DNA of 64,000 nucleotides from JACZYA01 sp965247455 (GTDB taxonomy: Bacteria; Acidobacteriota; Terriglobia; Acidiferrales; 2-02-FULL-67-57). This document shows positions 54,573 to 63,811 of this stretch, one piece after another (position 1 is the stretch's first letter; each line of letters starts with the position of its first letter). The position numbers and the translations under genes are program-made. The stretch is taken from positions 124,001-188,000 of the forward strand of contig CBDFHE010000018.1 in NCBI GenBank assembly GCA_965247455.1, in the 5' to 3' direction. The notes under the pieces are model-generated. The model saw only the letters and a list, made by a program, of their open reading frames with translations. It did not search any database and was not told the origin of the DNA.

Positions 54573-56363
54573 ATGGACCAACACCAAGCTACTTCCCCCT
54601 CTACACCTCTCCGGGAACAGCTCCGCCCGCTCTTCCCCTACCTGCGTCGTTACCGGCGCGGGATTCTGGTCGGCATGGTCTGCCTGGTGATCGGCAACGT
54701 CATCTGGATGACCTTCCCTCTGGTGCTGGGCCGCGCCATCGACAGCCTGACCAGCGGAACCACGACCGCGCAACTGCTTCTTTTTGCAGCCGCCCTGATG
54801 ATCATCGCGTTGGTCAAAGGAGTCTTCCTGTACTTGCAGCGCTGGATTCTGATCAGCATCTCCCGCGACATCGAATTCGACCTGCGCAACGACCTGTTCC
54901 AGCGCCTAGAGATGCAGTCGGCGCGTTTCTACTCCACCTGGCGCGTGGGCGACTTGATGTCGCGCTCCACCAACGACATGAACGCCGTCCGCATGATGGT
55001 CGGCCCCGCCGCCATGTACACGGCCAACTCTCTGGCCGTTTTCCCCCTGGCCGTAGCCGCGATGCTTTATCTCGACTGGGGCCTCACCCTTATGCTCCTT
55101 CTGCCGGTCCCACTGGTTTCCCTGGTGGTGAAGCGCTTCGGCCGCATGATCCACGAGCGTTTTGAGCGCATCCAGGCCAAGATGTCCGACCTCACCGCCC
55201 GCATCCAGGAGAACATCGCCGGCGTGCGTCTGCTGCGCGCCTTTACGCAGGAAAAAGCTGAGCTCAGCAGCTTCGGCCGCCTGAATCAGGAATACATCGA
55301 GGCCAACCGGCGCCTGATCCGAATTCAGGGCATGTTCATTCCCGCTATCGAAACTCTGGTGACCATGTCTTTCTTGGCGGTGCTCTGGTTGGGAGGACTG
55401 GCGGTGTTGGGCCGGCCGGTGTTGGGCCGGCCTATTTCGTTGGGCGATTTCGTGGCCTTCATGCAGTATATGTTTCTCCTCACCTGGCCGATGATTGCGC
55501 TCGGCTGGGTGGTCAACATCTTCGAGCGCGGCACCGCTTCCCTGGGACGCCTGAATCAACTACTCGCTGCCCCGCCGGACGTCGTGGACCGCCCCGCTCC
55601 CGATGCCCCCACCGAAATCCGCGGCGAAATCGAGTTCCGCCATCTGAACTTCAGCTACAACGGCGTGCCGGTGCTTCGGGACATCAACCTGCACATCCCG
55701 GCCGGCACAACCTTGGCCATTGTCGGCCCCACCGGCTCGGGCAAGAGCACGCTCATCCAGCTCATCGGGCGGCTCTATGACGCCCCCGAAGGCACTGTGC
55801 TGGTGGACGGCTGTCCGACCGAGCAGCATCGGCTGGCGACCTTGCGCCGCTCCATCGGCTACGTTCCCCAAGAAACCTTCCTCTTCAGCGAATCCCTGCG
55901 AGAGAACATCGCCCTCGGCACCCCCCAAGCCACCGACCAGGAAGTGGAAGAAGCCGCTGAGATCGCCGATCTGGCCGGCGACATCGAAGGCTTTCCCCGC
56001 CAGTACACCACCCGGGTGGGCGAGCGCGGCATCACTTTGTCCGGCGGCCAGAAGCAGCGCACAGCCATCGCCCGCGCCGTCCTGCGCAACCCGCGTATCC
56101 TCGTGCTCGACGACGCCCTCTCCAGCGTGGACACCCACACCGAAGAAACAATTCTCCGCCGGCTTACCACCGTGATGCGAGAGCGGACGTCCATCATCAT
56201 TTCCCACCGCATCTCCACCGTGCGGCACGCGGACCAGATTGTGGTGCTCCAGGACGGGGGCATCGTCGAGCGCGGCACCCACGAAGAACTGTTGGCTCGC
56301 GGCGGCTACTACTACGACCTCTACCAAAAGCAATTGCTGGAAGAGGAATTGGAACGCACATGA
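54573..56363 (+). CDS. ABC exporter half-transporter A (heterodimer, degenerate site)
   Basis: A 596-residue fusion of six membrane helices (about 20-310) and one ATPase domain. Walker A is GPTGSGKSTLIQLIG, the signature LSGGQKQR, Walker B ILVLDDALSSVDTHTEE. The catalytic Glu after Walker B is Asp (LDDALS), the mark of the degenerate site in heterodimeric exporters such as TM287/288 and LmrCD. The ATG at 54573 is preferred; an ATG at 54534 lies inside a TATAAT (54530-54535). It overlaps the partner gene by four bases. Substrate (lipid or drug) is unknown. Confidence 0.92.
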   Translation: MDQHQATSPSTPLREQLRPLFPYLRRYRRGILVGMVCLVIGNVIWMTFPLVLGRAIDSLTSGTTTAQLLLFAAALMIIALVKGVFLYLQRWILISISRDIEFDLRNDLFQRLEMQSARFYSTWRVGDLMSRSTNDMNAVRMMVGPAAMYTANSLAVFPLAVAAMLYLDWGLTLMLLLPVPLVSLVVKRFGRMIHERFERIQAKMSDLTARIQENIAGVRLLRAFTQEKAELSSFGRLNQEYIEANRRLIRIQGMFIPAIETLVTMSFLAVLWLGGLAVLGRPVLGRPISLGDFVAFMQYMFLLTWPMIALGWVVNIFERGTASLGRLNQLLAAPPDVVDRPAPDAPTEIRGEIEFRHLNFSYNGVPVLRDINLHIPAGTTLAIVGPTGSGKSTLIQLIGRLYDAPEGTVLVDGCPTEQHRLATLRRSIGYVPQETFLFSESLRENIALGTPQATDQEVEEAAEIADLAGDIEGFPRQYTTRVGERGITLSGGQKQRTAIARAVLRNPRILVLDDALSSVDTHTEETILRRLTTVMRERTSIIISHRISTVRHADQIVVLQDGGIVERGTHEELLARGGYYYDLYQKQLLEEELERT

Positions 56364-58216
56364 GCGAAGCGGCTGCCCATCACGAAGAAGAAGTCCTGGG
56401 CAAAATCTACGACCGGCGCCTGATCGGCCGCCTGTTTACCTACTTGCGCCCTTATCGCCCGCGGGTCGCGCTGGCGGTGGTGTTGCTGATCTTCCACTCG
56501 GCTGTGCAGGTGGTCGTGCCGCTGTTCTACAAAATAACGATTGACTATTACATTCAGCCCACTTCCGATGCCGACGGCAAGCTTGCCTGGTTCACACAAT
56601 ACCTCTCAGCCGACCCTTCGACCGGCCTGCAGCAGCTCGCCCTTGTCTTCGGCCTGCTTCTGGTGGTGGGGTTCGTGGCCGCCTACGGCCAGGCCTACAC
56701 CATGCTGATGACCGGGCAACGAGTGATGTATGACCTGCGCATGCAGATTTTTGGCCACCTGCAACGCCTGCAAGTCGCTTTCTTCGACCGCAATCCCGTC
56801 GGGCGCCTGGTCACCCGCGTCACCAACGACGTGGATGCGCTCAACGAAATGTTCACCGTCGGCGTGGTGGCCGTCTTCGGAGATATCTTGGTCCTGGTCG
56901 GTATCGTCTCGGCCTTGCTCCTGATCGACTGGCAACTAGGCTTGCTCATGCTCGCTGTCCTGCCCTTGATCGGCGCCGTCAGCATCTTCTTCCGTAACTA
57001 TGTCCGCGACTGTTTCCGCCGCACCCGCGTCGCACTGGCGCACATCAACGCCTTCCTCAACGAGCACCTGAGCGGGATGTCGGTGGTTCAACTGTTCAAC
57101 CGCGAGCAGCGCGCGGCCGAGCAGTTCGAGGAAATCAACCGCGACAACCTACGGGCCTGGCGCGACGCCATCTTCGGCCATGCGCTCTTTTATCCCGCGG
57201 TCGAAGTTCTTTCGGTGCTGGCCATTTCGGTGATTGTCGCCTATGGCGGCAGCCAGGTGCTGGGCGGCACCGCCCAGCTCGGCACTCTGGTGGCGTTCCT
57301 GTTCTGGTCGCGGCGCATGTTCCAGCCCATTCAAGACCTGAGCGAGAAGTACACCGTGCTGCAATCGGCCATGGCCAGCGCCGAACGCATCTTCAAGCTG
57401 CTGGACGAGCCTGTCTCGATTACTTCCTCCCCGCGATCTCGGCCACTGCCGGCTGAAGCGGGACGGGTGGAGTTCCGCGACGTTTGGTTTGCCTACAACC
57501 ACCAGGACTGGGTTTTGCGCGACGTTTCATTCGCCGTCGACCCCGGCGACATGACTGCCATCGTCGGCCACACCGGCGCCGGCAAGACCACTCTCACCAA
57601 TTTGCTTCTCCGTTTCTACGACATCCAGAAGGGGCAAATCCTGCTCGACGGTGTGGACATCCGCGAACTCGACTTGACAGAGCTGCGCCGCCAGTTCGGC
57701 ATTGTGCTGCAGGATCCGTTTCTCTTTTCCGGCACCGTCGCCAGCAACATCCGCCTGGGCACCGACGGCATCGGCGAGGAGGCTGTCCGGGGGGCACTGG
57801 AAACTGTCAACCTCGGCGACTTCGTCCAGTCCCTGCCGGACGCCCTCAACCACGAAGTGCGCGAGCGCGGCGCCACCCTCTCGGTCGGGCAGAAGCAGTT
57901 GCTCTCCTTCGCCCGCGCCCTGGCCCACGATCCGCGCTTCCTCATCCTCGACGAAGCCACTTCCAGTGTGGACACCCACACCGAGCACCTCATCCGCTCG
58001 GCGCTGGAGCGCCTGATCGAGCACCGCACCTCGATTGTCATTGCCCACCGCCTCTCCACCGTGCAGCGTGCCGACCGCATTCTGGTCCTGCACAAGGGCA
58101 AGTTGCGCGAGCAAGGCACCCATCAGGAGCTGCTCGCGCAGCGCGGCATTTACTACAAACTCTATCAACTCCAGTACCGCGACCAAGAAGTGGGCGTGGT
58201 CGCCGACGACGATTGA
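56360..58216 (+). CDS. ABC exporter half-transporter B (heterodimer partner)
   Basis: A 618-residue partner with six membrane helices (about 35-330) and one ATPase domain. Walker A is GHTGAGKTTLTNLLL and Walker B FLILDEATSSVDTHTEH with the normal catalytic Glu, but the signature reads LSVGQKQL rather than LSGGQ. Its altered signature would face the altered Walker B of half A, so one ATP site is degenerate and the other canonical. The start overlaps half A (ATGA). lpxB follows at once, so lipid or LPS-precursor export is possible but unproven. Confidence 0.92.
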   Translation: MSEAAAHHEEEVLGKIYDRRLIGRLFTYLRPYRPRVALAVVLLIFHSAVQVVVPLFYKITIDYYIQPTSDADGKLAWFTQYLSADPSTGLQQLALVFGLLLVVGFVAAYGQAYTMLMTGQRVMYDLRMQIFGHLQRLQVAFFDRNPVGRLVTRVTNDVDALNEMFTVGVVAVFGDILVLVGIVSALLLIDWQLGLLMLAVLPLIGAVSIFFRNYVRDCFRRTRVALAHINAFLNEHLSGMSVVQLFNREQRAAEQFEEINRDNLRAWRDAIFGHALFYPAVEVLSVLAISVIVAYGGSQVLGGTAQLGTLVAFLFWSRRMFQPIQDLSEKYTVLQSAMASAERIFKLLDEPVSITSSPRSRPLPAEAGRVEFRDVWFAYNHQDWVLRDVSFAVDPGDMTAIVGHTGAGKTTLTNLLLRFYDIQKGQILLDGVDIRELDLTELRRQFGIVLQDPFLFSGTVASNIRLGTDGIGEEAVRGALETVNLGDFVQSLPDALNHEVRERGATLSVGQKQLLSFARALAHDPRFLILDEATSSVDTHTEHLIRSALERLIEHRTSIVIAHRLSTVQRADRILVLHKGKLREQGTHQELLAQRGIYYKLYQLQYRDQEVGVVADDD

Positions 58217-58227
58217 CGAGCGCACCT

Positions 58228-59385
58228 GTGACCGGTTCCGTCCCGGCTTTAATCGTTGCCACTGAAGCCTCCGGCGATCACTACGGCGCTGCGCTGGCCG
58301 CCAACCTGCCCCGCCACTTGCCGGTGCAATGGTTCGGCATCGGGGGCGATGACATGGCCGATGCCGGGGTGGAACTAGTCGCTCATGCCCGCGAGTTCAG
58401 CGTCTTGGGAATCTTTGAAGTCATTCGCCACTACTTTCGTCTCTATCCCGTCTTCCGGCATCTGCTGGCGGAGATTGACCGCCGGCGGCCTCGCTTCGCC
58501 GTGCTCATCGACTCGCCCGGCCTGAACTTGCATGTGGCCCGCCAACTCCACCGTCGCGGCATCCCGGTCATCTACTTCATCCCGCCCCAGGTGTGGGCCT
58601 GGCGCCGGCACCGGGTGAAACTACTCCGCCGATACACCCGCAAGGTCATTTGCATCTTTCCCTTCGAAGAAGATTTCTTCCGCCGGGCCGGTGTGGACGC
58701 CGATTACGTCGGCCATCCACTGGTGGATTCCGCCCGCCCTTCCCTCAGCCGCGAGGAGTTTCATCACCGCTACCAACTCGATCCCCGTCGCCCCACCGTG
58801 GCGCTCCTGCCCGGCAGCCGCAATCAGGAGCTTGCCCGCCACCTGCCCCTACTGCTCGAAGCCGCCCATCGGCTGGAGCGGCAGCAACCCGTGCAGTTCT
58901 GCCTTGTCCAGGCCAGCACCGTTGATCCCGGCCTGCTCGCGCGCCTCCTCGAACCGGCCCGCAATCTTTCCCTGACAGTCGTCCGCGACACTTCGTATAA
59001 TGTCCTGGCCCGCAGCGACGTTGCTGTCATTTCCAGCGGTACGGCCACGGTGGAGGCTCTGCTGCTGGAAATTCCGATGGTAGTTGTCTATCGCGTTGCC
59101 AGCCCCAGTTGGTGGGTAGGAAAGGTGCTGATTCGCACTCCACATTACAGCATGGTGAACTTGATTGCCGGCCAGCGGTTGGTGCCGGAACTGATACAAA
59201 ACGACTTCACCCCGGCGCGCGTTTTCACGGAAATCAGCCGCCTGCTAAACGACCCCAGCGCCCGTCAGCGCATCCAAACTGAATTGGGGCGAGTGAAGCA
59301 GCGCCTGGGACCCCCGGGCGCCATTGAACGCGTCAGCCGACTGGTGACGAACCTGATGCAAACGCCCGCAACAGTAGAATCCTAA
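58228..59385 (+). CDS. lpxB: lipid-A-disaccharide synthase
   Basis: LpxB couples UDP-diacylglucosamine and lipid X to make the lipid A disaccharide at the inner membrane. The 385-residue product has IVATEASGDHYGAALAANL at the start, AREFSVLGIFEVI near 57, DSPGLNLHVARQL near 95, FIPPQVWAWRRHRV near 117, LLPGSRNQELARHLP near 193 and SSGTATVEALLLEIPMVVVY near 270. GTG 58228 is taken as the start; a TTG at 58213 that overlaps the ABC stop is an alternative. It shows the organism makes lipid A, hence a diderm envelope. Confidence 0.93.
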   Translation: MTGSVPALIVATEASGDHYGAALAANLPRHLPVQWFGIGGDDMADAGVELVAHAREFSVLGIFEVIRHYFRLYPVFRHLLAEIDRRRPRFAVLIDSPGLNLHVARQLHRRGIPVIYFIPPQVWAWRRHRVKLLRRYTRKVICIFPFEEDFFRRAGVDADYVGHPLVDSARPSLSREEFHHRYQLDPRRPTVALLPGSRNQELARHLPLLLEAAHRLERQQPVQFCLVQASTVDPGLLARLLEPARNLSLTVVRDTSYNVLARSDVAVISSGTATVEALLLEIPMVVVYRVASPSWWVGKVLIRTPHYSMVNLIAGQRLVPELIQNDFTPARVFTEISRLLNDPSARQRIQTELGRVKQRLGPPGAIERVSRLVTNLMQTPATVES

Positions 59386-59391
59386 GCGAGG

Positions 59392-61425
59392 ATGCACAAC
59401 GTGAGACCATTCAGCCACCTCTTCGCCGCCTGCCGGTCCGGCTTTTCTCTCATCCTTCCTCTGGCCCTGCTGGTCCTGACGCCCCTTTGGCTTGCCGCAC
59501 AGCCAGCGCCCGCTCCTTTTCGCGTGACCAGCTATGAGCTGGTGGTCGAGCTGGAACCGGATGTGCACCAGCTCCGCGTGCGAGCCCATCTCCAGGTGGC
59601 GGCGAATCAGCCGCTGGCTGTACTGACTTTTTATCTGAGCCGGAACCTCAAGGTGCAGGCAGTCCGGGGACCGGACGGCAGAAACCTCCACTTCGAACAG
59701 CCCTCTCAAACAGATGCCTTTCAAGTGGACTTGCGGGAACCGCTGGCAGCCGAGCAAACCCTCGGTGTGCAGGTGGACTACGCAGGCGTTTTCGACCCGG
59801 CCCTTCGCCCCGAGCGTGGGCCTGTCCTGGCTCGCATCGCTCCCGGGGCGTCCTATCTTCTGCCCGAATCGCGCTGGTTCCCGCAGTCCGTCAATCCGTG
59901 GCACCGCTTCGAGATGAAACTGACAGTCACGGTACCCGAAGGGGAGACCGCTCTCTCCAGCGGCCCAACCGAAGCCGCCGGTGCAGCGCCACTCGGAAAG
60001 TCTCGCTTCCTGATCCAGTCGAGCAAACCGATCCGCGCCGGCACGCTGGTGGTGGGACGTTTTGAGAAAACGCCGGAGACCATCGGCGCCCCGCTCACTT
60101 TCTACCTCCGCACCGTCCCCACCTCCTACGCTTCCACCAATGCCGAGCGCCTAGCCGACATCTACACTTTCTTCTCTGACAAGTTTGGCGCGCTGGAGCC
60201 ACCGGGATTGACCATCCTCGAAGTCCCCGACGACAGTTGGGAAGCCTACGCGGCCCCGGGGCTTCTCCTGCTGCCCGCGCGCCACTGGAGTAACAACATC
60301 AATTTCCGTCTGCTGGCGCGCACAGTGGTGCAGCAGTGGTGGGCCGCTCGCGTGCTGCCCGCCCACGCGGCTGACGTCTGGCTGGCGCACGGCTTGGCCC
60401 GCTACTCCGAAGCGCTCTACGTTGAACACAGCGCAGGCAAGGACGCTTTTCGCCAAACCATGGAAGACCTGACCATCGCTGCCCTGGTGGACGAAAGCGC
60501 TTCCCCCATCGCCAACGCCGACCGGCTGGCTGCCTACTCCCCGGAGTTCAATTCTGTGGTGCGGGACAAGGGAGCCATGGTCTTCCACATGCTCCGGCAG
60601 GTGATCGGCGACAAAGCCTTCGATCATCTGCTCCAGACCTATGCGCAGCGTTTCGCAGGTCGCGCCGCCTCGGTGGATGAGTTTGAAGAATTGGCCGAGG
60701 AAGTCAGCGGACAGCCGCTCGACTACTTCTTCGGCCAGTGGCTACGCTCGACCGGCGTGCCCCAGTTCGAGCTTGAATACGTCACCTACCGCACCCAGAA
60801 AGGTTTCCGCGTCTCCGGCACGATCAAACATGAGCTGGAGATTTTCCGCATGCCGGTGCAAGTCCGCATCGAAACCGAAGGGCCGCCGGTCACCGACACC
60901 GTGCAAGTCGCCGGCCTCTCCTCCGATTTCGCTATCGAGACCTTCGGCAAACCGCAGAACATCCAAATTGATCCTGAGTTCCACGTGCTGAAGTACACGC
61001 CCGATCTGCGCCTGCGCGTCGCCATTGCCCGCGGTGAAAGTCTGTTCGAGCAAAACCGCTACTTTGAAGCCATCCGTGAATACCAGAGCGCACTGGAGGT
61101 CAAACGCAACAGCTCATTGGCGCACTACCGCATGGGAGAAATTTTCTTCGAGCAGCGCAACTACCAGTCCGCCGCCAATGCTTTCCGCGAAGCCGTCAAC
61201 GGAGATCAGGAACCCAAGTGGACGATGGTTTGGAGCCGTATCTTCCTGGGAAAGATTTTCGACATAACCGGCCAGCGCGAGCGAGCCATCAACGAGTACC
61301 GGCGGGCGATTGAAAGCGGCGACGACACCCAGGGCGCGCAGGCCGAAGCGGAGAAATACCTGCGGGAACCCTACCGCCGACAACGGCGCACCATCAAGCC
61401 CATCGACCAAACCGGGGACCGCTAG
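59392..61425 (+). CDS. M1-peptidase-like protein without zinc ligands, TPR-like tail
   Basis: A 677-residue exported protein with a signal peptide (about 16-36), an N-terminal beta domain, a gluzincin-like domain (about 245-470) and a tail with TPR-like helical repeats (about 560-640: GESLFEQNRYFEAIREYQSA, AHYRMGEIFFEQRNYQSAAN). It follows the M1 aminopeptidase layout, but HELAHQWW is RTVVQQWW (310-317) and the third-ligand motif WLxEG is WLAHG (330-334), so all three zinc ligands are gone. The GAMEN region is also lost. It is probably a binding or scaffold protein. GTG 59401, with GAGG eight bases upstream, is an alternative start. Confidence 0.85.
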   Translation: MHNVRPFSHLFAACRSGFSLILPLALLVLTPLWLAAQPAPAPFRVTSYELVVELEPDVHQLRVRAHLQVAANQPLAVLTFYLSRNLKVQAVRGPDGRNLHFEQPSQTDAFQVDLREPLAAEQTLGVQVDYAGVFDPALRPERGPVLARIAPGASYLLPESRWFPQSVNPWHRFEMKLTVTVPEGETALSSGPTEAAGAAPLGKSRFLIQSSKPIRAGTLVVGRFEKTPETIGAPLTFYLRTVPTSYASTNAERLADIYTFFSDKFGALEPPGLTILEVPDDSWEAYAAPGLLLLPARHWSNNINFRLLARTVVQQWWAARVLPAHAADVWLAHGLARYSEALYVEHSAGKDAFRQTMEDLTIAALVDESASPIANADRLAAYSPEFNSVVRDKGAMVFHMLRQVIGDKAFDHLLQTYAQRFAGRAASVDEFEELAEEVSGQPLDYFFGQWLRSTGVPQFELEYVTYRTQKGFRVSGTIKHELEIFRMPVQVRIETEGPPVTDTVQVAGLSSDFAIETFGKPQNIQIDPEFHVLKYTPDLRLRVAIARGESLFEQNRYFEAIREYQSALEVKRNSSLAHYRMGEIFFEQRNYQSAANAFREAVNGDQEPKWTMVWSRIFLGKIFDITGQRERAINEYRRAIESGDDTQGAQAEAEKYLREPYRRQRRTIKPIDQTGDR

Positions 61426-62555
61426 AGCGGACGCAGCCCGGATAAGCGTACCTGTCCCACTCCCCGGGCCTGCACCAACACTTTAAACGTTTCTCCCATC
61501 CCCTCCGGATGAATCAGTTGCTTGAGCTGCTGGCGAAGCTTCAGCTTCTTCACCTCCGAGGTCATGCTTTCGATCTCGCCCGCCAGCCCGCTGGCTTGGA
61601 CGAGCGCCAGCAGGAACTGCGTCTGGGTAGCGAAGCCAAGCGTTTCCAATCCCAATTCCCGCCCGTGCTTTTCCAGAGCGGTGAAATTCACGTGGGCCGT
61701 CAAGTCCTGTTCCCCCGGCCGCGCCAGCCACTCTTCCTGGGCGCGGTGGCCAGAAAAAGCGAGCAGCGTGCCCCGCGGATGCCCCGCGCCGTAGAGTTCC
61801 CGTGCCGGGTATCCGTAGTCAATCGTCACCACAAAGCCACGGTCGAGAGAGCGCGCAACTCGCTCCAGCCAGCCGAGTGCCCGCAAATTGACTTCGGCCA
61901 GTTGATCCACCTCCAACGGCGTGCCGTATCGTTCCAGGTAGTGGCTCAATGCCGGCGTGGACAACTCACCCTCCGCTTCCCCCAGTGCACCATCTTGAGC
62001 GACGACGTAGATTTCCCGCAATCCCTCCGCGCGCTGCACCACTCGATGCACAGGCAAGGCGTCCACCAGTTCGTTTGAAAGCACGCAGCCGATGATTTGT
62101 TCTCGCGGGAGGTCGGCGACGCATCGCACCCGCGCCCCATACTGCCATAGTCTCTTTGACGCTTGCTGCCGAAGCGGCCCGCTGGTTTCCACTAGCGTAA
62201 CCCGTAAGGCCGTCAGGAATGTGGGCGCGTGCTCGGCTGCCCACTTCAGGATGTCACCCGCCAGCCGCCCGCATCCGGCCCCACACTCTACCAAGTCAAA
62301 CCGCGTGGGGTGGCCGAGCAACTCCCACAGTTCTCGCAGTTGCCCACCCAGCAACCGCCCGAACAGCGACCCCACGTCGGGGCTGGTGAAGTAGTCGCGC
62401 TGCCCGCTTTCCGCAACATGAGCGGTGTAATATCCATGTTCAGGATGGTAGAGACACATCTCCATGAACGCGGCAAAGGTCAGCGGGCCCTCGCGTTCGA
62501 TCCGCTCCAACAAAATATCCGTCAGAGGTGTGCGGGACGTGGCCGGCGACGCCAT
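61422..62555 (-). CDS. MidA/NDUFAF7-family SAM-dependent methyltransferase
   Basis: A 377-residue class I methyltransferase of the MidA family (DUF185), whose eukaryotic member methylates an arginine of respiratory complex I. Landmarks are FAAFMEMCLYHPEHGYYT near 25, LVECGAGCGRLAGDIL near 90 (SAM loop), CVLSNELVDALPVHRV near 157 and VTIDYGYPARELYG near 240. ATG 62555 is chosen because the family sequence starts just after it (LLERIEREGPLTF). It converges with the M1-like gene, overlapping by four bases. Confidence 0.88.
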   Translation of the reverse strand: MASPATSRTPLTDILLERIEREGPLTFAAFMEMCLYHPEHGYYTAHVAESGQRDYFTSPDVGSLFGRLLGGQLRELWELLGHPTRFDLVECGAGCGRLAGDILKWAAEHAPTFLTALRVTLVETSGPLRQQASKRLWQYGARVRCVADLPREQIIGCVLSNELVDALPVHRVVQRAEGLREIYVVAQDGALGEAEGELSTPALSHYLERYGTPLEVDQLAEVNLRALGWLERVARSLDRGFVVTIDYGYPARELYGAGHPRGTLLAFSGHRAQEEWLARPGEQDLTAHVNFTALEKHGRELGLETLGFATQTQFLLALVQASGLAGEIESMTSEVKKLKLRQQLKQLIHPEGMGETFKVLVQARGVGQVRLSGLRPL

Positions 62556-62563
62556 GGCGGCGT

Positions 62564-62836
62564 TCAGTAGGCTTTCATCTGCGGGTTGCGCGTGAACATT
62601 TCGATCAGGTAGTCGTGCAAGCAATCGTAGAGTTGACGCTGGAAGTTCCAGGTGAACTGCGGGCCGTCGATTTCCCGCGGATGCAAACTCACGGCATAGG
62701 TTTCGATGCCGGGAATTGGATGCTTCAAGCGAATCTGGAGTTCGACTCCCTCCCCCGCCGCGTGCGCGGAAAATTCCACCAACGGGTGGTCATACTGCTC
62801 CAATTCCCGGCGCACTTTCTGCAAGCGTTCGCTCAT
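62564..62836 (-). CDS. small hypothetical protein
   Basis: A 90-residue soluble protein of unknown family with alternating strands and helices (YDHPLVEFSAHAAGEGVELQ, FNF-like centre TWNFQRQLYDCLHDYLIEMF). It is coupled by an ATGA overlap to the arsenate-reductase-like gene and lies eight bases before the methyltransferase start, so it belongs to the same operon. Confidence 0.75.
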   Translation of the reverse strand: MSERLQKVRRELEQYDHPLVEFSAHAAGEGVELQIRLKHPIPGIETYAVSLHPREIDGPQFTWNFQRQLYDCLHDYLIEMFTRNPQMKAY

Positions 62837-63279
62837 CGTGTTCCACTTTCTCTAGCGGCGGAGAACTCCGGCCGCGCAAAGAAGTTCCGCACGCGCTGCA
62901 CGATTTCGTCCCGCGTCTCGCGGAAGCCTCGGCGCGCTTCTTCCTCATTGCGCCCGCCTCTAGCAGGGTCCGGCAGGTGCCATGCCAACCGCTCGACCCG
63001 TGCGCCAAGCGTTGGGCACTCCGCGTCCGCCTGAGCGCACAGCGTGATTACCCAATCCACCTCGCCCGGCACATCGGTCAGCGACTTCGAGCACTGCTGG
63101 CTGATGTCCACGCCCCGCTCTCTCATCACTTCCACCGCCAACGGACTCACCCCCGCCGGATGCGTGCCGGCGCTGTACACCTCCACTCCCGCCGGAGCCA
63201 TCGCTCGCGCCCAGCCCTCGGCCATCTGGCTGCGCGCCGCATTACCTGTGCAGACAAAGAGCACTCGCTTGGAACTCAT
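62833..63279 (-). CDS. arsenate reductase-like low-molecular-weight phosphatase
   Basis: A 148-residue protein with the phosphatase loop VLFVCTGNAARSQMAEG (CX5R, residues 6-22) used by thioredoxin-linked ArsC, and CSKSL and ITLCAQADAECP motifs with further cysteines needed for arsenate reduction. The ATG at 63279 overlaps the macro-domain gene stop. No arsenic transporter or ArsR is nearby, so a general protein-phosphatase role cannot be excluded. The tail is charged (GGRNEEEARRGFRETRDE). Confidence 0.85.
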   Translation of the reverse strand: MSSKRVLFVCTGNAARSQMAEGWARAMAPAGVEVYSAGTHPAGVSPLAVEVMRERGVDISQQCSKSLTDVPGEVDWVITLCAQADAECPTLGARVERLAWHLPDPARGGRNEEEARRGFRETRDEIVQRVRNFFARPEFSAARESGTR

Positions 63280-63809
63280 TCCAGCCCTTTCTTTCGCTTC
63301 TCGGCCCAGACTTCCCGGAACGCCTGCAGCGCCACCCGGTCGTACAACACGAAGCGCACTTGCCGCAGCGACGTCTTCCCATGCAAGTGTTTCACGGCTT
63401 CGTCCAGCATAATGGCAGCGCAGCCTCGCAGAGGAAAACCGGCGATACCGGTTCCGACCGCTGGGAAAGCTATGGTCCCAATTCCCTTCTCCGCTGCCCG
63501 CGCCAGCGAGTTGCGCGTCGAAGCCCGCAGCGACTCCGCCGTCGTCCCTCCCCCCAGTTGCATGCTGGCGGCATGAATCACATATTTTGCTTTCAGCTTT
63601 CCGCCCGTCGTCACGGCCGCGTCGCCGATGGCGATAGACCCGACGCGGTTGCACTCCTCTTGAATCTGCGGTCCACCCTTGCGGTGAATCGCCCCGGCCA
63701 CGCCTCCGCCGAGTTGGAGGTCATTGTTGGCAGCGTTCACAATAGCGTCCACGGCTGCCTCGGTCAGGTCCCCTTGCTCCAACACAATTTTCTCATCCCA
63801 GCCGGGCAC
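63276..63809 (-). CDS. macro-domain (ADP-ribose-binding/hydrolase) protein
   Basis: A 177-residue single macro domain, which binds ADP-ribose and often removes it from proteins or O-acetyl-ADP-ribose. The ligand loops are visible: VDAIVNAANNDLQLGGGVAG (20-39) and TIAFPAVGTGIAGFPL (about 106-121). GGGVAGAIHRKGG and YVIHAA are also typical (MacroD-like). It is coupled to the ArsC-like gene by an ATGA overlap and starts two bases after an enoyl-CoA hydratase stop. Confidence 0.92.
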   Translation of the reverse strand: MPGWDEKIVLEQGDLTEAAVDAIVNAANNDLQLGGGVAGAIHRKGGPQIQEECNRVGSIAIGDAAVTTGGKLKAKYVIHAASMQLGGGTTAESLRASTRNSLARAAEKGIGTIAFPAVGTGIAGFPLRGCAAIMLDEAVKHLHGKTSLRQVRFVLYDRVALQAFREVWAEKRKKGLE

Positions 63810-63811
63810 AA

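Noticed and set aside
57484..58212. N-terminal extension of lpxB by 240 codons
   Set aside because: The extra codons overlap the ABC transporter in another frame; LpxB sequence begins just after the GTG at 58228.
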